From NCBI RefSeq assembly GCF_010894455.1, contig NZ_JAAIXY010000031.1, forward strand, positions 1-64,000: a stretch of 64,000 bases of DNA, written 5' to 3'. The DNA is from Myxococcus eversor. Lineage in GTDB: Bacteria > Myxococcota > Myxococcia > Myxococcales > Myxococcaceae. The position numbers and the translations under genes were made by a program. The notes under the pieces were generated by a model that was given only the letters and a program-made list of their open reading frames with translations, did not search any database and was not told the origin of the DNA. Positions 50,650-58,699 of this stretch are shown here, in pieces (within the stretch, counting starts at the first letter, position 1; the number at the start of each line of letters is the position of its first letter).

Positions 50650-52664
50650 ACGGGTCGATTGGATACGGGCTGGTGCTCGGAGGGCTCGCGTTCGCGACCT
50701 TCGGCGCGCTGGTGGGGCTTGTCACGGGGTTGCGCCGCAGTGAAGCGGGCTTCCCCTGGGTGATGCGCGCGGTGTGGGGCTTCGCCGGCTGCATGGTGGC
50801 CGCGAACCTGATGATGGTCTACGCGCTCGTCACGCATGACTTCAGCGTGAAGTACGTGGCGCAGGTGGGCAGCCTGGACACGCCGTTGTTGTACACGGTG
50901 GTATCGCTGTGGAGCGCGCTGGAGGGGTCCATCCTCTTCTGGGGCCTCATCATGGGCGTGTACATCGCGGCCTTCGCATGGGTGCACCGCCGCGAGCACG
51001 CGCGCTACATGCAGTTGGCGCTGGGCACCATGCTGGCGGTGGGCGTGTTCTTCGCGTTCCTCATCGCGGGCCCCGCCAACCCCTGGGGCGCCGTGTCGCC
51101 CGTTCCGGCGGACGGCCCCGGCCCCAATCCCCTGCTCCAGAACCACGTCCTGATGATCATCCACCCGCCCTTCCTGTACCTGGGCTACGTGGGCATGACG
51201 GTGCCGTTCGGCGTCGCGGTGGCGGGCCTGCTGCGCGGCGAGATTGGCGAAGCGTGGATGGCGCCCCTGCGGCGCTGGACGCTGGTGGCGTGGTTGTTCC
51301 TGTCGATTGGCATCATCCTCGGCGCCTGGTGGGCCTATGCCGTGCTCGGCTGGGGCGGCTACTGGGCGTGGGATCCGGTGGAGAACGCCAGCTTCCTGCC
51401 GTGGTTGACGGCGACGGCGTTCATGCACTCGACGATGGTGCAGGAGCGCAAGCGGATGCTGAAGCTGTGGACGCTGTCGCTCGCGCTCGCGTCCTTCGTG
51501 CTGACGATCCTGGGCACGTTCATGACGCGCTCGGGCATCTTCAACTCGGTCCACTCCTTCACCCAGTCGGACATCGGCCCCACGTTCCTGGTGTTCCTGG
51601 GCGTGCTGCTGGTGGTGTGCATCGCCCTCCTGGCGGTGCGCGGTCCGCTGCTGGTGCCCGAGGGGCGGCTGAGCTCGCTCGCGTCACGCGAGGCCAGCAT
51701 CCTGATGAACAACCTGGTATTCGTGGCGATCACGTTCACGGTGCTCCTGGGCACGCTGTACCCGCTGGTGTCCGAGGCGGTGCGTGGCGTGCGCGTCAGC
51801 GTGGGTGAGCCGTACTTCAACAAGATGGCGGTGCCGGGTGGAATCGCCGTGCTGTTCCTGATGGGCGTGGGCCCGGTGCTGCCGTGGGGCAAGCCGGACA
51901 AGGAGACGCTCCGGCGGCAGTTCCTCATCCCCGCGGGGGTGGGCCTGGTCGTCGCGGCCATCTGCTTCGGGGTGGGGCTGCGCGGCGTGTACCCGCTGCT
52001 CACCTTCGGGCTGGCGGGCTTCGTCACCGTCGTCACGCTGCGCGAGCTGGTGTCGCCCATCCGGGTCCGCATGACGGAGCGCAAGGAGAGCTTCCTCACC
52101 GCGGTGTTCACGAGCGCCACCAAGGCGCAGCGCCGCTTCGGCGGCTACGTGGTGCACCTGGGAATCGTCCTCATCATCGTCGCGGTGTCCGCGTCGTCCT
52201 CGTACGTGAAGCACACGTCGGGCACGTTGAAGAAGGGCCAGACGATGACGTTGGACGGCTATCAGCTCAAGTACCAGGGGCTGATGAGCGGCGAGGAGCC
52301 GCACCGCACCTTCGTCGCGGCGCGCGTGGAGGTGACGACGCCGGGCGGCAAGGTGGAAGAGGTGAAGCCCCGCCTGAACTACTACGAGCGGAGCACGGAC
52401 CCCATCGGCACGCCCGCGGTGCGAGAGACGGCCGGCGAGGACCTGTACATCTCCCTGATGGCCTTCTCCGAGCAGGCCGGCAACGCGAGCTTCAACGTCT
52501 GGGTCTTCCCGATGGTGGGGTGGATCTGGTGGAGCATCCCGCTCCTGGTGCTGGGCACGCTCATCGCGCTGTGGCCGCGTCGGCGGGCGGCGGTGGCGAC
52601 GGCCAGCGCGGAAGCAGGCGCTTCGCCCCTGGCGGGTGGTGACGCGGAGCGGGGGGCGGCCTGA
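50646..52664 (+). CDS. ccmF: Cytochrome c heme lyase subunit CcmF
   Basis: A 672-residue membrane protein with about fourteen helices. The WWD domain reads WGGYWAWDPVENASFLPW, and His ligands are in the nearby NHVLMIIHPPFLYLGYVG and MHSTMVQE. It is the core of the heme lyase that joins heme to CXXCH apo-cytochromes. The GTG start overlaps ccmE (GTGA) and the stop overlaps ccmG (TGATG). It is full length. The usual partner CcmH is not found in the next genes. Confidence 0.95.
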   Translation: MNGSIGYGLVLGGLAFATFGALVGLVTGLRRSEAGFPWVMRAVWGFAGCMVAANLMMVYALVTHDFSVKYVAQVGSLDTPLLYTVVSLWSALEGSILFWGLIMGVYIAAFAWVHRREHARYMQLALGTMLAVGVFFAFLIAGPANPWGAVSPVPADGPGPNPLLQNHVLMIIHPPFLYLGYVGMTVPFGVAVAGLLRGEIGEAWMAPLRRWTLVAWLFLSIGIILGAWWAYAVLGWGGYWAWDPVENASFLPWLTATAFMHSTMVQERKRMLKLWTLSLALASFVLTILGTFMTRSGIFNSVHSFTQSDIGPTFLVFLGVLLVVCIALLAVRGPLLVPEGRLSSLASREASILMNNLVFVAITFTVLLGTLYPLVSEAVRGVRVSVGEPYFNKMAVPGGIAVLFLMGVGPVLPWGKPDKETLRRQFLIPAGVGLVVAAICFGVGLRGVYPLLTFGLAGFVTVVTLRELVSPIRVRMTERKESFLTAVFTSATKAQRRFGGYVVHLGIVLIIVAVSASSSYVKHTSGTLKKGQTMTLDGYQLKYQGLMSGEEPHRTFVAARVEVTTPGGKVEEVKPRLNYYERSTDPIGTPAVRETAGEDLYISLMAFSEQAGNASFNVWVFPMVGWIWWSIPLLVLGTLIALWPRRRAAVATASAEAGASPLAGGDAERGAA

Positions 52665-53224
52665 TGCGTCGGTACCGCTATACCATCGGCTTCGTCATCG
52701 TCTGCGTGGGCCTGCTGGTGGTGCTGGCCAAGGGCTTCGGGCGCAATCCGCACGAGGTGCCCTTCATGCTCGCGGGCAAGCCGGCACCGGACTTCGTGCT
52801 GCGCTCGCTGGACACCGGTGAGAAGGTGAGCCTGGCGGACCTGAAGGGCCGCCCGGTGGTCATCAACTTCTGGGCGTCGTGGTGTGGGCCCTGCCAGTAC
52901 GAGCACCCGGTGCTGGAGTGGGGGCAGCGGGAGTTCGGCTCGCAGGCGGTGTTCCTGGGCGTCGTCTTCGAGGACTCCGAGGACAACGCGCGCGCGTTCC
53001 TGCGACGCCAGGGGTACAGCTTCCCGCAGCTCGTGGACCCTCGCTCGCGCATGGCGGTGAGCTATGGCGTTGCGGGTGTGCCGGAGACCTACTTCATCAA
53101 CCCGGCGGGCACCATCCAAGGCAAGCACGTGGGGCCCATCGACCCGGAGACGCTGACCCGGCGCATCCGCGAGCTGACGGCCACCGCGGAGGCTCCTTCC
53201 TCCGCCGAGGCGGCCCGGCCGTAG
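52664..53224 (+). CDS. ccmG: Thioredoxin-like CcmG/DsbE
   Basis: A 186-residue membrane-anchored thioredoxin-fold protein (anchor FVIVCVGLLVVLAKGF). The active site is WCGPC (C74, C77) in NFWASWCGPCQYEHP, followed by the cis-Pro loop GVPETYFI. It keeps the CXXCH cysteines of apo-cytochromes reduced. It ends the ccm cluster; the ATG overlaps the ccmF stop. The following gene is unrelated, so ccmH is missing from this locus. Confidence 0.92.
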   Translation: MRRYRYTIGFVIVCVGLLVVLAKGFGRNPHEVPFMLAGKPAPDFVLRSLDTGEKVSLADLKGRPVVINFWASWCGPCQYEHPVLEWGQREFGSQAVFLGVVFEDSEDNARAFLRRQGYSFPQLVDPRSRMAVSYGVAGVPETYFINPAGTIQGKHVGPIDPETLTRRIRELTATAEAPSSAEAARP

Positions 53225-53330
53225 CGCCTCACCGGAGGCCTCTCGCTTCCGGTGGAATCGACGTATCATCGGCCGGCTTGCGCTGGACCGAGAGGGCTTC
53301 CCCCCGCCCTCCGCACAGCAAGGTGGGTTC

Positions 53331-54689
53331 ATGCGGTGCCCGGAGTGCGGCGAAGCCTCGAACAGTCGGCTGAGGTATTGCGAGAACTGCGGCGCGAAGA
53401 TGCCGGAGCCCCCCCCGGGCGTCACGGGCTCGCGTCCCACGCTCCGGGCCAGGCGGTCGATGGAGGAGCCGTCCTACGCGGCGGATATCATCGACGAGGC
53501 GGAGGCCCACCGCCAGGGCGTCGACTATGTGCCGCCGGCACCCGCGGCGAAGTCGAAGTCGAAGGTGATAGCGACGGCGACGGCTGACACGGCCGAGGAC
53601 ACGGACCCGGGACAGACGGGGCCCAAGTACGACGGTCCCCGGTGGCTGGCGAGCGTGCCGGCGCACTCCCAGAGCGTGGTGGGGCTGGCGGTGCTGGCCT
53701 TCGCGCTGGCGCTCTCCATCCTCCCCGCCTTCGACGGCGTGGGCGTGGTGGGCACGTTGCTGGCCCTGGTGGGCGGGGTGCTGCTGGTGGCGCGCGAGCT
53801 GCGCCTGGCGGGCGAGGCCTCGAGCGTGACGAAGCTCCTGCCCGCGGTGCTCTATCGCCCCGAGGTGCCAGCGGCGTACGCGGCGCTGCTGACGGCGCTG
53901 GCGGTGCGGATGTTGGGGCTGGGCTTCACGCCGGTGCTGTGGCTGCTGGGCGCGGGCCTCGTCGTCCATGACCAGTACCGCAAGGTGATCGCGGGTCCGG
54001 AAGGCGTGCTGGCGCGCTACTTCGACGGGAGGCAGTTGCTCGTCGTTCCAGAGGTGGTGGCGCTGGGGGGCGTGGCGCTGTGCGTGCTGACGCTCTTCGC
54101 TCCGTGGGCGACGGTGAGCACGATGCCCGAGGTGGCGAATGCGCCGGTGCCCGCGGGCCCTCCGGAGCTGCACGTCATCCCCTCGCAGCGTGCCGCGGAC
54201 GACGTGCTCTATACGGCGGGGGCGGGCATCACCACGCTGTCCGGGTGGGATTTGTCCGGCGCCGTGGTGGTGGAGTTGCTGTTGCTGTCGCTCTTGGGAT
54301 TGCTCGCGCTGAGGCCGGAAGTGTCGCGGCCCGCGTGGACGCGCTTCGCGCCGGCTGGCGTCGTGGGGGTGGGCCTGCTCTGGGCGCTGTTGCACATTCG
54401 CATCTCGCCGGGGCCCATCATCTTCGTCATCGGCCTGGGCGCGGTGGGTGTGCAGGCGTTCCGGCAACTGCGTGAGGCGCAGTTGCAGGCGTACGCGGCC
54501 CCGGTGCCCGCGTATGACGACGGCATGGACGAGACGGAGCGCCTGGACGACGAGCCGGATCCGGACGACATGGGTCCGGATGACGAGCCGGGCGCTTACG
54601 CCACGCGCCCGGACGATGAGCCGGAGCCGGACCCGGACGACATGGGCCCGGACGACGAGATGGAGGACGTGAAGCCGCGCAGGCGGTGA
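53331..54689 (+). CDS. Zinc-ribbon multi-pass membrane protein with acidic tail repeats
   Basis: A 452-residue protein. A four-cysteine zinc ribbon starts it (C3, C6, C17, C20 in MRCPECG and YCENCG). A Pro/Ser linker is followed by about seven hydrophobic segments (for example VVGLAVLAFALALSILPAF, VVALGGVALCVLTLFAPWA and VVVELLLLSLLGLLAL). The C-terminal 80 residues are acidic with a repeated unit DDEPDPDDMGPDDE. No family can be named; such zinc-ribbon membrane proteins are frequent in myxobacteria. It starts 106 bp after ccmG and is not obviously part of the ccm pathway. Confidence 0.8.
   Translation: MRCPECGEASNSRLRYCENCGAKMPEPPPGVTGSRPTLRARRSMEEPSYAADIIDEAEAHRQGVDYVPPAPAAKSKSKVIATATADTAEDTDPGQTGPKYDGPRWLASVPAHSQSVVGLAVLAFALALSILPAFDGVGVVGTLLALVGGVLLVARELRLAGEASSVTKLLPAVLYRPEVPAAYAALLTALAVRMLGLGFTPVLWLLGAGLVVHDQYRKVIAGPEGVLARYFDGRQLLVVPEVVALGGVALCVLTLFAPWATVSTMPEVANAPVPAGPPELHVIPSQRAADDVLYTAGAGITTLSGWDLSGAVVVELLLLSLLGLLALRPEVSRPAWTRFAPAGVVGVGLLWALLHIRISPGPIIFVIGLGAVGVQAFRQLREAQLQAYAAPVPAYDDGMDETERLDDEPDPDDMGPDDEPGAYATRPDDEPEPDPDDMGPDDEMEDVKPRRR
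54546..54659 (+). repeat. Acidic coding repeat in the zinc-ribbon gene
   Basis: A unit coding DDEPDPDDMGPDDE (54546-54587) recurs as DDEPEPDPDDMGPDDE (54612-54659). The nucleotide copies are nearly identical, which suggests recent tandem expansion within the tail. Confidence 0.7.
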
Positions 54690-54779
54690 GCTTGTCGTTC
54701 GAGCAGGCTCCCGCGACCAGGGAGCCGCCGGACATGCGGCACTGGCCTGCTTCGAAGGCACGAAGCAGGTCCATCCTCG

Positions 54780-55424
54780 GGAGAACGACGACCCGGCTCG
54801 ATTGGCCTGCGCATGCCGGCTCAACCGATGAAGGCCGTGGTGATGGATTCAGAGGGGCAGTACGTCCGGGACTGCGTGGACGACGAAGTGGGCGTCCTGG
54901 TGGTCAGCGGTCCGAACGTGTTCGACGGCTACCTGTCACCGGAGCAGAACACGAAGCTCTTCCCCGACCTGGGTGACGGACGACGCTGGCTGGACACGGG
55001 AGACCTGGGACGCCGGGACGCCGACGGGTTCTTCTGGCTCACGGGGAAGAAGAAGGAGCTCATCATTCGCGGTGGGCACAACATCGACCCGGCCGATATC
55101 GAAGCAGCGCTCTACAAGCATCCGGCGGTGCAGCTCGCGGCGGCCATCGGTCGTTCCGATGCGAGGGCGGGCGAGCTCCCCGTCGCATATGTCCAGCGCA
55201 AGGAGGGAGCGCGATCGACACCCGAGGAACTCCTGTCGTTCGTCGCGGGAGAAATCGCCGAGCGCGCGGCGATGCCCAAGGCCATCCGCATCATCGAGAC
55301 GATGTCCCTCACTGCCGTGGGGAAACAGGCGCCCACATACCAAGGGGAGACAGCAGCAGGACGACTGCGTCGACTGCTGCGCTCACCACTGGTGGCAGTC
55401 GCCGAGCGTCTCCCGAATCGCTGA
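54780..55424 (+). pseudogene. C-terminal remnant of an acyl-CoA synthetase (AMP-dependent ligase)
   Basis: About 200 residues of the adenylate-forming ligase family without the N-terminal two thirds. It contains RRPGSIGLRMP, VLVVSGPNVFDGY, WLDTGDLGRRDADGFFWLTG (A8 hinge region, normally TGD), KKKELIIRGGHNIDP and the A10-type SLTAVGKQ. The P-loop and acyl-binding parts (YTSGTTG region) are absent. Recognisable homology begins near 54780, just after the stop of the zinc-ribbon gene. An ATG at 54813 could still give a 203-residue product. The most likely reading is a gene decayed by deletion; the lost 5' part is not elsewhere in the window. Confidence 0.75.
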
Positions 55425-55466
55425 ACCCGCACGGCACGTGCCGGCCGACAACGATTCAGCACCGGC

Positions 55467-55745
55467 TCAGTCATTACCGAAGTCGGCGTCGAACGAAGCG
55501 ATGGCCTGTTCAACCGTCGCGAACAGGCTGCTCCTCACTTCCGGCGCCTCTTCACAAAGCAACTCCCAGAACTGCTGCTCGTGGCGGCGGAGAAGCTCTC
55601 GCTCCACGGGCAACCTGACCCAGTCAGCGCTCTGGACCACGAAGCCGCGTCCGGGAAGCACTTCGACACAACGGTAGACGACTGCCACGTTGGCCCCAAG
55701 ACGTCGGACGATGTCGAAGGGCCGGTACAGCACCGAGTCGCTCAT
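55467..55745 (-). CDS. Small orphan cytosolic protein
   Basis: A 92-residue protein of no recognised family (MSDSVLYRPFDIVRRLGANV, AVVYRCVEVLPGRGFVVQS, then a charged helical C-terminus with RELLRRHEQQFWELLCEEAPE). It has no signal peptide or membrane segment. It lies alone between the ligase remnant and the beta-lactamase-like gene. The ATG at 55745 has GGCTTCG upstream, no strong ribosome site. Lone small cytosolic proteins next to degraded genes can be immunity or accessory proteins, but nothing here proves that. Confidence 0.55.
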   Translation of the reverse strand: MSDSVLYRPFDIVRRLGANVAVVYRCVEVLPGRGFVVQSADWVRLPVERELLRRHEQQFWELLCEEAPEVRSSLFATVEQAIASFDADFGND

Positions 55746-55801
55746 GGACGCGAAGCCTACTCCCGCGGAGCCCAGCCCCCGCGGGAGTCTCTGCGGCAGA
55801 G

Positions 55802-57268
55802 CTACTTCGCCACGGGCTGCCCGATTTCCTTGAGCACCTTCTCCGCGTTCGTGTTCGTGGGATCCAGCTCCAGCGAGCGGCGGTAGCTCGTCACGGCCTG
55901 GGCCTTGTCACCGTGGGCCAGATACGCCTCGCCCAGGCTGTCATGGACGTTCCCATCCTGCGGGAACAGCTCCACGTTGAACTTGAAGATCTCAATGGCC
56001 TCCGGCAAGCGGCCCCCCTGCATCAACCGATAGCCGACGGTATTGAGCTCTCCCACCCCGAAGAAGTACTCAGCGGGCTTCTTCGCCTTGACCGCCTTGT
56101 ACTGGGTGATGGCGTCCGTGGCGGGTCCCTTGGCAAGCGACTCCCACACCACTTCGCCAATCGGCTTCAACGGCGTCTGGGGCGTGACGCCGTGAAGGAC
56201 GCTCAGGGCTCCCACCGCCATGCTGCGCGCCCTCACCCCGCGCCCCACGTTGCTCAGGACGATGATGACCTCCTTCTTCTCCGGCACGCGCACCAGATAC
56301 GAGCTGAAGCCGTTGATGCCACCACCGTGGCTCGTGGACGCGACCTCCGTCTTCCCGTCATCCAGCTTGATGGGCGACACGTCCCAGCCGAAGCCGTACC
56401 CCGCCAGCCCCGGGGTGAACATCTTCTGCTTCAGCTCCGCCGACAGCACCTTGTCTCCGTAGAGCGCGCGGTCCCACAGATAGAGGTCCTCCACCGTCGA
56501 GTACATCGACCCGGCCGCGTACGGCAGGCCCATGTCGATATACGCCGCGTTCACGAACCCATCCGGGTTGCGCTCATAGCCGCTCGCGCGCTTGGCCAGC
56601 ACCGTCGCCGACACGTCGAAGCCCGTGTTCTTCATCCCCAACGGCTCGAAGATCCGCTCGCGCAGCACCTGCGCGTAGGACTTTCCCGTCACCTTCTCGA
56701 TGATGGCGCCCAGGATGAAGTAGCCCGAGTTGTTGTACGCGTACTTCGACCCCGGCTCGAACTCCAGGTCGCCGCTGGCGAACTGCTTCACGAACTCCGC
56801 CACCGTGTACGGATTGCGGGAGATCTTCTCACCGAAGTCCGGCCGCCCCGTATAGCTGGGGATGCCCGACGTGTGGTTCAGCAGGTGCGTCACGGTGATG
56901 CGCGAGCCCGTGTCCTTGCGGTAGTCCGGCAGGTGCTTCGTGATGGGGTCCTCGAGCCCCACCTTGCCCTCTTCCACGAGCTTCAGGATGAGCACGGCGG
57001 TGAACTGCTTGGTGACGGAGCCGATGCGGAACTTCGTGTCCGGCGTCACCGGAAGCTGCCACTCGAAGTTCGCCTGGCCATACCCCTTCTTGAGGATGAT
57101 GCCCTTCTCGTCGGCGACCAGCAGCGCTCCGTTGAACTGCTTCAGCTCCAGGTACTTCGCGGCCAGGCGGTCAATCGAGTCCTTCCGACTCGCCGCGCTC
57201 GCCGACGACACCGCGAGCAACAGCGCCATTCCCGCGACGACTCCAACATCCATCCATCCGCGCTTCAT
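55802..57268 (-). CDS. Exported class C beta-lactamase-like serine hydrolase with TPR tail
   Basis: A 488-residue protein with a signal peptide (VVAGMALLLAVSSASA). The serine beta-lactamase/transpeptidase motifs are SVTK (S84, K87), YNN in KYAYNNSGYF and SHGGG. The SxxK-YxN-HxG pattern fits the penicillin-binding-like esterase family. The C-terminal 70 residues contain TPR-like helices (AIEIFKFNVELFPQDGNVHDS and YLAHGDKAQAVTSYRRSLEL). Substrates could be peptides or esters in the periplasm; beta-lactam hydrolysis is not shown. The ATG at 57268 follows GGGAG by seven bases. It diverges from the TlpA-like gene across 145 bp. Confidence 0.88.
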   Translation of the reverse strand: MKRGWMDVGVVAGMALLLAVSSASAASRKDSIDRLAAKYLELKQFNGALLVADEKGIILKKGYGQANFEWQLPVTPDTKFRIGSVTKQFTAVLILKLVEEGKVGLEDPITKHLPDYRKDTGSRITVTHLLNHTSGIPSYTGRPDFGEKISRNPYTVAEFVKQFASGDLEFEPGSKYAYNNSGYFILGAIIEKVTGKSYAQVLRERIFEPLGMKNTGFDVSATVLAKRASGYERNPDGFVNAAYIDMGLPYAAGSMYSTVEDLYLWDRALYGDKVLSAELKQKMFTPGLAGYGFGWDVSPIKLDDGKTEVASTSHGGGINGFSSYLVRVPEKKEVIIVLSNVGRGVRARSMAVGALSVLHGVTPQTPLKPIGEVVWESLAKGPATDAITQYKAVKAKKPAEYFFGVGELNTVGYRLMQGGRLPEAIEIFKFNVELFPQDGNVHDSLGEAYLAHGDKAQAVTSYRRSLELDPTNTNAEKVLKEIGQPVAK

Positions 57269-57413
57269 GCAGAGCTCCCTCGAAACATCGAACCGCCGGC
57301 ATCGACCGGATTGGTCGGCCCAGACCCACATCCCCCTCCAGGCACGAACAGGGACGACTTCAATTGCGTGCTGACGTGGCATGGGCCCCAGGCCCGCGCT
57401 ACCTTCAGTCGTG

Positions 57414-57926
57414 ATGCGCAACCATCCCCCCAGGCAAGCACTGGCGTTCTGTGTGCTCGCCATGATGACCTGGGCCTGCCGGAGCGAGCCTCCCCCCAGC
57501 TACGTCCGCGTCGAAGGCGCCGCGCCGGTCATCGAGGATGCACCGGACGCACGAGCGCTGCTGGTGGTTTTCTGGGCGTCCTGGTGCCCCCCCTGTCGCA
57601 GGGAGACACCGCAGCTCCAAGCCCTGGCCGAAGCACCTCCCGAGGGACTCCAGGTCGTCGTCTTCAGCCACGACACCGACCTCGCCACCGTGGAGGCGTA
57701 CTTCGAGGGCCCTCCTCCTCCCGAGCTGCGCGTGCGGCTGGACCCCGGCAAGCAGGTCGCCCATGCCTTCGGGGTGGAGCTGCTCCCCACCAGCCTCCTC
57801 GTCGTCGAGGGCCGACTGGTCGCCCGCTTCCCAGGCCCTCGTGACTGGGACTCCCGGGCCATGCGGCGCCTCCTGGAGAAGTTGAGCGTCCCCGTCGAGG
57901 GGCGGGTCTCCGGCGCGGCGAATTGA
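57414..57926 (+). CDS. TlpA/ResA-like thioredoxin lipoprotein
   Basis: A 170-residue lipoprotein: lipobox MTWAC (Cys22). The redox motif is WCPPC (C58, C61) in VVFWASWCPPCRRETP, and the cis-Pro loop is LLPTSLLVV. It is a periplasmic thiol-disulfide protein. Starts at 57381 (ATG), 57411 (GTG) and 57414 (ATG) are in frame; the last starts directly at the signal sequence. It precedes a Cys-rich protein, a Cys/His-repeat protein and an RND efflux pair on the same strand, so it may keep those cysteines reduced. The gap to the next gene is 35 bp and contains a palindrome. Confidence 0.8.
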   Translation: MRNHPPRQALAFCVLAMMTWACRSEPPPSYVRVEGAAPVIEDAPDARALLVVFWASWCPPCRRETPQLQALAEAPPEGLQVVVFSHDTDLATVEAYFEGPPPPELRVRLDPGKQVAHAFGVELLPTSLLVVEGRLVARFPGPRDWDSRAMRRLLEKLSVPVEGRVSGAAN

Positions 57927-57954
57927 CTCAGCCCCTCCGTCCTGGCTAAGCCAG
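57923..57954 (+). promoter_or_regulatory. Candidate promoter/operator at the end of the TlpA-like gene
   Basis: TTGACT (57923-57928) lies over the TlpA stop. A perfect palindrome CTGGCT-A-AGCCAG (57942-57954) covers the position of a -10 element. The Cys-rich gene begins 8 bases later. A metal-responsive repressor site is possible but unproven. Confidence 0.35.
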
Positions 57955-57961
57955 CGGGTGG

Positions 57962-58264
57962 ATGCGGTTCCTCCTGCGATTCCTGGCCGTGCTCCTCGTC
58001 TTGATGACGGGCGGTGTCTTTCAGACGCTGGCCTTCGCCTCGGACACGCACGCCGACTGCGCGGAGGACGAAGACGATGAGTGCACCGACTGCGCTCCCA
58101 ACTGCGTCCTGTGTCCCTGCTGTCCGCTGAGAGCCACTCCGGCGCCAGTTCCCTTCATGCAGGACCTCGCCGCCGCGGCCGCTCCGCCCCCTGTTCCTGG
58201 CCGCGTGGCCGAGCCGGTCCTCTCTGGACTGGCCGCCGACATCTTCCAGCCGCCTAGAGCCTGA
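57962..58264 (+). CDS. Small Cys-rich exported protein of the efflux locus
   Basis: A 100-residue protein with a signal peptide (FLLRFLAVLLVLMTGGVFQTLAFA). The mature part has eight cysteines within 40 residues in DCAEDEDDECTDCAPNCVLCPCC, flanked by acidic residues, and a Pro/Ala-rich tail. Such clusters bind metal or make disulfides. It starts only 8 bases after a palindrome near the TlpA stop. It is the first of three Cys-rich genes before a CzcA-type pump, suggesting periplasmic metal capture. No family name is known to me. The low-complexity tail may be unstructured. Confidence 0.7.
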   Translation: MRFLLRFLAVLLVLMTGGVFQTLAFASDTHADCAEDEDDECTDCAPNCVLCPCCPLRATPAPVPFMQDLAAAAAPPPVPGRVAEPVLSGLAADIFQPPRA

Positions 58265-58362
58265 CGACTCCCTTCACGGGAGACGTGTGTCCGCCGCATG
58301 CCTCCAGGGCGCGCGGACGCACGCACGCGCTCGTCATCTGCAAGCCCTGCCCGTCCACATTC

Positions 58363-58381
58363 CCCGCGCCTGTCGCGCGGG
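58363..58381 (+). repeat. Hairpin upstream of the Cys/His-repeat gene
   Basis: CCCGCGC, loop CTGTC and GCGCGGG form a perfect 7-bp stem in the 159-bp gap (58265-58423) between the Cys-rich and Cys/His-repeat genes, about 43 bases before the next ATG. It may be a leader structure. Confidence 0.3.
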
Positions 58382-58423
58382 TTCACCTCGCCGTGGGCAA
58401 CCCGCCCCGGCTGGAGCCACCTC

Positions 58424-58699
58424 ATGCGTTCACTGCATCCCCTGTTCGTGCTCGTCGCGCTGCTCACCGTCTCCCCTGCCCTGGCCGAAGACGCACCGAA
58501 GGCCGCGGAGAAGTCCCAGTCCGCCGAAGCAGAGAAGCCCAGGTGTGAGCACGGCGTGCAGAAGTCCCTGTGTACGCGCTGCAACCCGAAGCTCGCCGCC
58601 GTCTTCAAGGCCAAGGGCGATTGGTGCGCGGAGCACGAGCGCCCCGAGTCCCAGTGCTCCCTCTGCCACCCCGACCTCGCCAAGAAGGGCGTGAAGTAG
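58424..58699 (+). CDS. Small exported protein with two Cys/His metal-binding-like repeats
   Basis: A 91-residue protein with a signal peptide (LFVLVALLTVSPALA). It carries two modules of the same kind found in the next gene: C41-E-H43...C50-x-x-C53 (CEHGVQKSLCTRCNP) and C68-x-x-H71...C78-x-x-C81 (CAEHERPESQCSLCHP). Each looks like a four-ligand CxxH-CxxC metal site. The ATG at 58424 follows GGAG by eight bases. The stop is followed directly by the adaptor ATG, so the two are coupled. A soluble metallochaperone feeding the adaptor is a reasonable inference. Confidence 0.75.
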   Translation: MRSLHPLFVLVALLTVSPALAEDAPKAAEKSQSAEAEKPRCEHGVQKSLCTRCNPKLAAVFKAKGDWCAEHERPESQCSLCHPDLAKKGVK

